Part shown: one piece after another, positions 57,457 through 64,000 of the stretch | Layout: every line of letters begins with the position of its first letter | Position numbering within the stretch: position 1 is the stretch's first letter | Assembly (NCBI RefSeq): GCF_024868665.1 | Contig: NC_079898.1 | Span: 21,728,745 to 21,792,744 of the forward strand | Source of the DNA: Triplophysa rosa | Taxonomy: Eukaryota; Chordata; Actinopteri; Cypriniformes; Nemacheilidae | Length of the DNA stretch: 64,000 nt | Reading direction: 5' to 3' | Notes under the pieces: model-generated | Seen by the model: the letters and a program-made list of their open reading frames with translations, nothing else | The model's database searches: none | What the model was told of the DNA's origin: nothing | Program-made: the position numbers and the translations under genes

Positions 57457-60194
57457 ATCATGAGAGAGACATATCATGAGAGATCTATGTGACTCTGAAC
57501 ATTATCTCTTGGGCTGACAACAGTAGTCTAAATCTAAGGCAACCAAGAGGACTAGTCTGTGTTACTCTCACTGGCAAGAGGTACAGTGTTGTTACCCTGT
57601 CAAGCTGATCCACACACAGGGGCATCTTGAGCTGAACAACTCCATCAGCAGGTGGATTCTGGACTGCTAACAAGCAGACCTGTGAAGAACAAACTATCCT
57701 TAGCACTGACTGTGAAAGCTCCAGACGGCAGTTGCTGTACACATGTGACGGTTCAAGCAATTACAACAGTAACTGCATAATTGCATTAACGTAATTATAC
57801 GTTCATTGTGATTGGACTGAAAATAATCAAGCTTCATACAGAATCGTTGTTAAGGATTTGATTGAACATGGACTCAGAAACAACGTATTCCTGAATGTTA
57901 AAAACTAGAGAAACTGGAGAAAACGTGCACGCTTCAGTGAGTAAAGCACCAATCAATATCAATGAGCTGTTTCACATTCCTGCTCTGACTTGAATACTGA
58001 GATCATTTCTTTGTGCACAACTACCTACCTATCCGTGTTAGGTTATTGACATGCCTGTGAAGATAAAATGATAAGATGTATGAGCATGGCTGTTGGAAAC
58101 CTGTGATGAGAGGGGTTTACTAATGGTCCTCTAAAGTAATACTCATTGAACATTGGGGAGAGGGGGCCTGCCCTTAAATGTTGTCCCTTCACCCATTAAA
58201 TTGTTGTTTAGTGGGATCCCGGCACTGCAAACTTCCATCACAGCTGTTGTTAGAAAGTCTGTGCCGTCATTTGGGACCCCTGTGAGCCAGGCTGTCTGGT
58301 TGAAGATTTCAGCACACTAAAACCAAGAAAATTCAACAACATAAACTGCAAGACTCCATTTCACAGATTACATTCAGCTTCTCTGTTTTCCTCCACTTAT
58401 TTAATTAGCATTTACCGTTACAAATGACCACATTTTACTGTTTTTATTACTACTTGTTTTTCCCAATAGCTACATAACAGAACATTCTTTATTGTATATT
58501 AAGACAAATGTCCTGTCTTTTTTGCAAATTGCCTTATGTAGTTTCATTTGATCTTATACCGTTGGTCACCCACAAACCCACTGTTACTCTTGTAATTGCG
58601 TAAATACACAGATTATTCACAAACACCCTTCGAACGCGACGGATGAGATTCCACATGCACACACAATAGAACAACAGAGCATTTAGAGCCAGCCAATGGA
58701 CCATCACAGCCGACAGGCATCAATTTGTTATTCTGTGTGATTACAAGCTCTACTGCACATTTGGGGCCACCTCAAAAAATTAAACTTGAAATATGTCTGA
58801 AATTCACGCACGGATGTGAGAAACAGATAAATCGACACGTAAACTGTGTCAAATTTATTCAGTCAGTGATTGGGCAATTAATTTAATGTTACTCGGTTGA
58901 TTCCTCTGCGACTTGAAAACATGTAATCTCTGGGTTTATGATGTAAATATTTGCTTTTGAACAAATTGCGTTTACGCATTCTATTTGATCGTGTTATTTG
59001 CAGTCATGTACGCATTTGTTTGTTTATTGGAGCGCTGGGGTAAACATTTCTCTAAGCATGTGAGGGAGGGGTCCGCTTTACAGGCAAAAATATATATAAC
59101 TTTATTTCTAGGGCACTTGGCAACGCTCGGTTTGGGTTTTCCTCGAGTTTTAGTCTAGATTAACGAGTTGCCCTTTTGCTTTGAACGTTACCCATATTTC
59201 TAATCCCAGCGGCATGAGGAATCTTCATTAGAGGGAGAAATATTGACCTTCAAGTGTCTTTATGAGAATGTATAACGCTGTAAAGTAAACATTTATCCAT
59301 GTGACTCCTCAAACTAGCACCATCATTTGCTCCTTAAAATGCCTCTTACCACCTTTTTTGTCGTATCAGGGTCCAGCTTTGCGAGGATGGAGGCGCACGC
59401 TACAGTAAATGTCAGGCCAGGAAGGATGTTACTTGTTTTCTCAAGCAGGTTTCACTACAATACAGCATGTGGACATAAAACGAAGAAAACAATTCTGCAG
59501 CATGAAACCGATTACATATTTAATAAAGCAATTTTTTTTTGTTTACAGCTTTAATTAACGCCGAACATATTCAAATATCCGAGCTTGTGTTCAAACGCAC
59601 CGTTTATTATCACTTTAAAAAACAGACTGTGATGCATATTCTGGCAAAAGAATGCTGGGTCCATCAGGGATGCTGGGAAGCACAAAGCTGTTATGTGCGA
59701 GATGGTGAATTTTTTTTTTCAAAACGCAGAATTAAGAAAATAACAGAATAGTCTCTGCGTTTTGTTTTGCCAGCAGCTGCGATGTCAATCCCTTTGAGAA
59801 ACAGGCTTTTAATGAATCAAGCGGTCAATCTTTCAATTCATTCGTTCAATCAAGTGCACCCAAAGCATTTCGAAAGCTCCTGTTTTTCCCATGCTTTTCT
59901 TTTCATTCTGCCAATCCGTGGCAGGTGGCATCTGGGGAATTTCTGGTTGTTGCATTATCTATTTAATAAATAAAAATAATAATAATAATGTCAACATGTA
60001 AATGAGCTGATATTGGAAAGATCTACAATCCTACTGAGAGTGATACTCATTATTTACTAGCCGAGTCTGTGTAGTTCTCTCTACTATGTTTTATTAGTAC
60101 ATGACTGGTAATGTTTACTGTGCAGCAAGGCAGGTATTACATTATTTGTACAGTAGTAAACATTGTTTGAACCATTGTATAGCATAAAAAAGCT
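57457..60194. other. no gene seen
   Basis: AT-rich single-copy-looking DNA without recognisable exons, RNA genes or long repeats. The reading frames at 59327-59973 are short and lack domain features. Confidence 0.5.
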
Positions 60195-60535
60195 CCAATA
60201 GAGCTTGTTAATCGACGTCAAGCCGCGTTGAATGTTGCGCCATCTTGGGAGGATCGCTGCTAGTGCGTTCAATGCAGTGTTTTGTTTTTCTTGTTTGATT
60301 AGGAAATTATAACTATGGTAGGTCGGTCTTGTTGTGTTAAAAACTGCAATAGCATTACGCAGAGTCGTTCATGGAAAAGCCCATGGTTCTTTCACTTTTG
60401 ATTTGACCATATATCAATCAAAACAAGTAACGGTACAAATCAAAACACTAATAGCAGTGGAGTATGATCCTCCCGAGATGGCGGCGCCACTGCAACATGC
60501 AACATAGGGCGTGACGTCAGCTTCACATTCTCTAT
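60195..60535. mobile_element. inverted-repeat element carrying a THAP-type start
   Basis: The left arm ATGTTGCGCCATCTTGGGAG with following GATC is inverted at GATCCTCCCGAGATGGCGGC, CATGCAACATAGGGCG. Outside these, CGACGTCAAGCC matches inverted GGCGTGACGTCA. Between the arms lies the THAP-like frame at 60315-60401. The arms are CpG-rich, like a captured promoter and first exon. Confidence 0.6.
60315..60401 (+). pseudogene. fragment of a THAP zinc-finger N-terminus
   Basis: ATG starts MVGRSCCVKNCNSITQSRSW, then KSPWFFHF and a stop. THAP domains begin this way: Met, a C-x(2-4)-C pair (here CCVKNC), and an F-H/F-F-P block about 20-25 residues later. The zinc-binding second half and the AVPTIF motif are absent. 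THAP domains serve as DNA-binding parts of P-element-like and Kolobok transposases and of host proteins derived from them. Confidence 0.55.
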
Positions 60536-61685
60536 AACAAAAGTAAAAAGACATGATGGCAATCTCTACATACTGCCATTGGGGACATGCTTTACGCAGT
60601 AAACTAAATGTCAGAACTCTCCAAAGTGACTTTTTCATTTGCGTTAGTTTGAGCAAAGATTGAGAAACAGATTGTTGACACAAGTGATAATTGACAATAA
60701 TTTAAAGTGAAAAAAACTGAGGTCCCTAGATAATTTGGAGTTGAAGTCTGTTTTTTTACAGTGCGTCTCAACTAATAAAGGACTCAAATTGCCACACATT
60801 CTCTTCATTCCACTGTGATATGACAATGTTCATATATTTGTAATTTTCTGTCACTATACTGTATGTTTGAATAAAAGTGATCCGTGAGCATAAATATCCA
60901 ACCCACATGCAGCACATAATGCAAAATAAATATCCACAAACGTAAAGACATTTAATGAAAAAATATGATGCCAAAAAGAAATACTATACTCCAGGGTTAC
61001 ACTTGATAAAGCAAACTGAATTCATCACTGTCCCTCCCACATGCAGAAAAGTGTCAGTTTAATATTCTTGGAAGACTTAATGAGTTGGCCATGGTGGCCA
61101 AATGAATCTGAGTGCAGAACGCAGTTACGCAGAATTTTCCGTCAGGGGAAATAATGATTGATCTAATTGCATTATGGTGTGCAATCAACCCATAAAAAAT
61201 TTGCAGTTACATCCTAGCAATAAAATGTTTTGTGTGAACGGTTTTCTTTCTAGAATGGGACTACATAAGATATTAGATATTACACACTCTACTGACCCTT
61301 TTATTGTGACTCATAATTAGTCTAATGCTAAGTTTAATATTATGTTGTCAACTCGCATGGCGATCCGTGGAAGAATGTTAAACATAACATGCCGTGGCTT
61401 GACTACATTAATGCTAATGACATTACTTCTTTGTGGCTTGATCCGTGTTTACTGAGAGAATGAAATGACCATCTGTCCAACCTAATACTTACATGAGAAT
61501 TCTTTGAGGCCAGATCGTGATCACCTGGAAAAGATTTGATCATCCTTAAAACCCCTCTAATAATATGTTTAATGTGTTTAACATTTGAAATTAAACAACA
61601 CATTTATATGAAATAAAAAGTATTCAAAAGACTTCATACCATCCCAGTTTGCCAATACACGGTTGGGTGTCAAAGTTGTATTTAA

Positions 61686-62057
61686 AGGTCCAGTGTGTAG
61701 TTTTTTGACAGGAGCTTTGGACAGAGATGCAATATAATATACATAACTATGTCTTCAGAGGTGCATAAAGACCTTACATAATGAAGCGTTATGTTTTTAT
61801 TACCTTAGAATGAGCTATTTCTATCTACATACACCGCGGATCCCCTTACATGAAATTCTCCATACAGTAGCCCTAAACGGACAAACTGCTCTTCACAGCA
61901 TGTTTCGTAAATACGTTATCTCCTTTGGCAAAGAAGCGGAAACGTGACAACATCTTAATCCATGTGTCAGCCACCGTAGGGCGCAGGGTGCAGTGAGCCA
62001 TTGGTTGCAATTTACAAACTCACCGCTAGATGCCGCTAAAATCACCACATTGCTCCT
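61686..62057. mobile_element. TTAA-family element, 372-bp copy
   Basis: Bounded by AGGTCCAGTGTG and the inverted CACATTGCTCCT, with TTAA at 61682-61685 and 62058-62061. It contains CTGAAGACATAG-type, TTACCTTAGAATGAGCTATT, CCCTAAACGGACAAACTGCT and CACCGCTAGATGCCGCTAAA blocks shared with 46333-46855 and 34172-35348. Non-autonomous. Confidence 0.85.
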
Positions 62058-62061
62058 TTAA

Positions 62062-64000
62062 ACACCAGAAAAGAAGATTAAAACAAGATTAATAATAGGG
62101 TAGTGTTCAGTTTGAATGCTACAAAACAAATCTCAAATGAGAAAATTCGTTTTTAGTTTAATGACGAATCAGCACATTTTTAAACAATAGCAAATTTTCT
62201 ATCTTTTTAAGCAGGTGTGAAAATGCATTGTGCATAACAGTAAAAGATAAAATATGGAGAGAGAGAGAGAGAGTATTTCATCAATGCATCTCTTGTGAGC
62301 TCCTATACCTGTCACAGAAAGACACAGAGGAACCCTTGGGGTAAAGAAGGCGTGAAATATTTATCAAGCACAGCCTGACTGTATCATTTCAGCACCGGTG
62401 ACAGAACCTCAGAGAATACGCTGTCATTTTCTACAAACCCCTGTCTTGCATGAAGTATTCACACCTGATGATGTCAGAAATTGAGATTGTTATGAGTGGC
62501 AGTGAATGCAAGAAAGATACTACGATACGAACGATTTCAATGCAACGCTGCGTTTATGATGAAGGTTTATAGGGCGTTTAAAGGATGTGGTGTACTGCGA
62601 GGGTGGGACAATAATCCTCAACCAATTTAAACAATAATACCCTCATAATAAATGTTGGGGTGGTTTTGGTGTACCTCAGTGAAAACCGTATGAAACTAAT
62701 ACAACATATTCTTACACAGCAAAATGTACACCAAACACACAGTGAAAAATGAAGAAATAAACAATTAAATATGTATGTAAAGCCTCCCTATGACCCATCG
62801 AGGGCTTTTAATTATTTGATTCTCCTTTGTCTGAGAGTAAATAAACAAAGTTATGAGTGCTTTATTTTTTTAGGGGATGATATTTGAGAGGATTTAAACT
62901 TAGAGGACACTGATGTTTGCTGACTAAACAACATCTTAATGGAAGTTGTTCTCACAGTTTCATCCGCAGGGTCCTGAGAGAAATATCCCACGAACAGATA
63001 TAATTACGTTGTTGAGAGATATGACACTCGAACAGTAATGAGCTCAGTAATGGAAAACGTGTATGATGGATTTGTTAACGCTACACTTGATTTATATTGA
63101 GTGTCATTTTCAAAGTGAAAGCACAAAGCAAACTGGTTTCCAGTAGGATGACAAACTGCAAAAGAACCATCATTTCATTAATTCATCTTAGCTCTAATTT
63201 TTTAAAGAATTATATAGCACCTATCCGGCTTTCTTCTCATTATCTTAACATATTTTTTGGTCGGCCTATCAAACATCCAGAATAAAAGTTTGTGTTTACA
63301 TAGTATATGTCTGTATACTGTGCATAATAATGTTGTATTTATCAACACATACACATACATATTTAGTAAGTATATACATGTATTTATTTATATTTACCAA
63401 TATTTAAATGATATATAAATGTTTATAAATTTGTATATTTAATGTTTTTCTTAAACATATGCATGTATGCGTATAAAAAATGGGGTTGATAGTTGATAAA
63501 TGGGGTACAGTATATATAAACATGAACATGGTGTCACAAATTTGATCAACGTTGGATCTTCAAAAAATGCTCTCACAAAGCATCAATCTAAACATAAACA
63601 TAAAAACACCAGCGTTATTCTGTATTATATTATATCCTTTCACAGCAGTGTAGTAAGCAGCATCTTTGTCTGGCATGATGCCAAGAAGCAGCACATCACA
63701 CACCTAAAGAATACCATCATCACTGTAGTTAACCAATCACAAATCAGTTAAACACAAAGCACACATTCCAGCAAAGCATTACAAAGTGCTGGGGATGGTA
63801 TGCTTTCCTTAATCAAAAATATACTGTATGTGAAACAAACATACTACTCAAATATGTATAGTTTAGAAACTGTAAACATAAAAAAGTTGCAGCCTGACCC
63901 GATTCCCTGACATTAGATGATGCTGTGCCACTAAAAGAAGCCCTGTTTTCACCATGGACCACAAGGGGTGTGCGCAGTTACTATGACTTCATCCCCTATA
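62062..64000. other. no gene seen
   Basis: AT-rich flank with a short GA repeat at 62257-62273 and TATA/TAAATA-rich low complexity around 63300-63480. No exon, RNA gene or inverted-repeat element was recognised. Confidence 0.5.

Noticed and set aside
1..64000. CRISPR array, bacterial operons, tRNA or rRNA genes
   Set aside because: The window is animal nuclear DNA. No regularly spaced short repeats with unique spacers and no intact tRNA or rRNA sequence were seen.

Overview
This is vertebrate nuclear DNA, almost certainly from a teleost and most likely a cyprinid-like one. Coding density is very low, introns have GT..AG borders, CA/GT microsatellites are present, and there are many short inverted-repeat DNA elements of types I know from zebrafish and carps. 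The species cannot be fixed from the sequence alone.

The only host gene I can support is the 5' coding part of eys (eyes shut homolog), on the minus strand between 43481 and 17568. I assembled eleven exons by hand. All have GT/AG borders and their phases join without a break. Exon 1 carries the start codon, a signal peptide, the EYS-specific N-terminal domain and the first EGF modules. Exons 2-11 are almost entirely EGF repeats. The remaining 3' exons must lie beyond the low-coordinate end, because I found none in 1-17567. Exon 5 carries an in-frame TGA at 28043-28041 (codon 430 of the assembled reading frame) inside an otherwise normal EGF module. The allele therefore looks like a recent null, a null polymorphism or a base error. 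In a fish this matters because eys is a photoreceptor-maintenance gene.

The rest is intergenic or intronic DNA filled with mobile elements. A Ty3/gypsy LTR retrotransposon (minus, 53457-57451) has an exact 5-bp target duplication, but it has lost its integrase core and most of its 3' LTR through a deletion with microhomology at the junction. Two hAT-type MITEs have exact 8-bp duplications (10980-11663 and 36489-37001). Two TTAA-flanked families are present (23307-23843; 61686-62057 with relatives at about 34172-35348 and 46333-46855). One copy of the second family is nested inside an element with terminal repeats at 33715-35471 and carries exon-like reading frames. Other content includes a hairpin element holding the start of a THAP-type zinc-finger frame (about 60195-60535), a Tc1-like fragment, SINE/LINE tails, many fold-back MITEs and a 1.5-kb degenerate minisatellite within eys intron 4.

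Region by region: 1-17567 is downstream eys intron (or 3' flank of the visible exons), with repeats only; 17568-43481 is eys exons and introns; 43482-53451 is 5' flank or untranslated-exon territory; 53452-57456 is the retrotransposon with its target duplications; 57457-64000 is gene-poor flank with MITEs.
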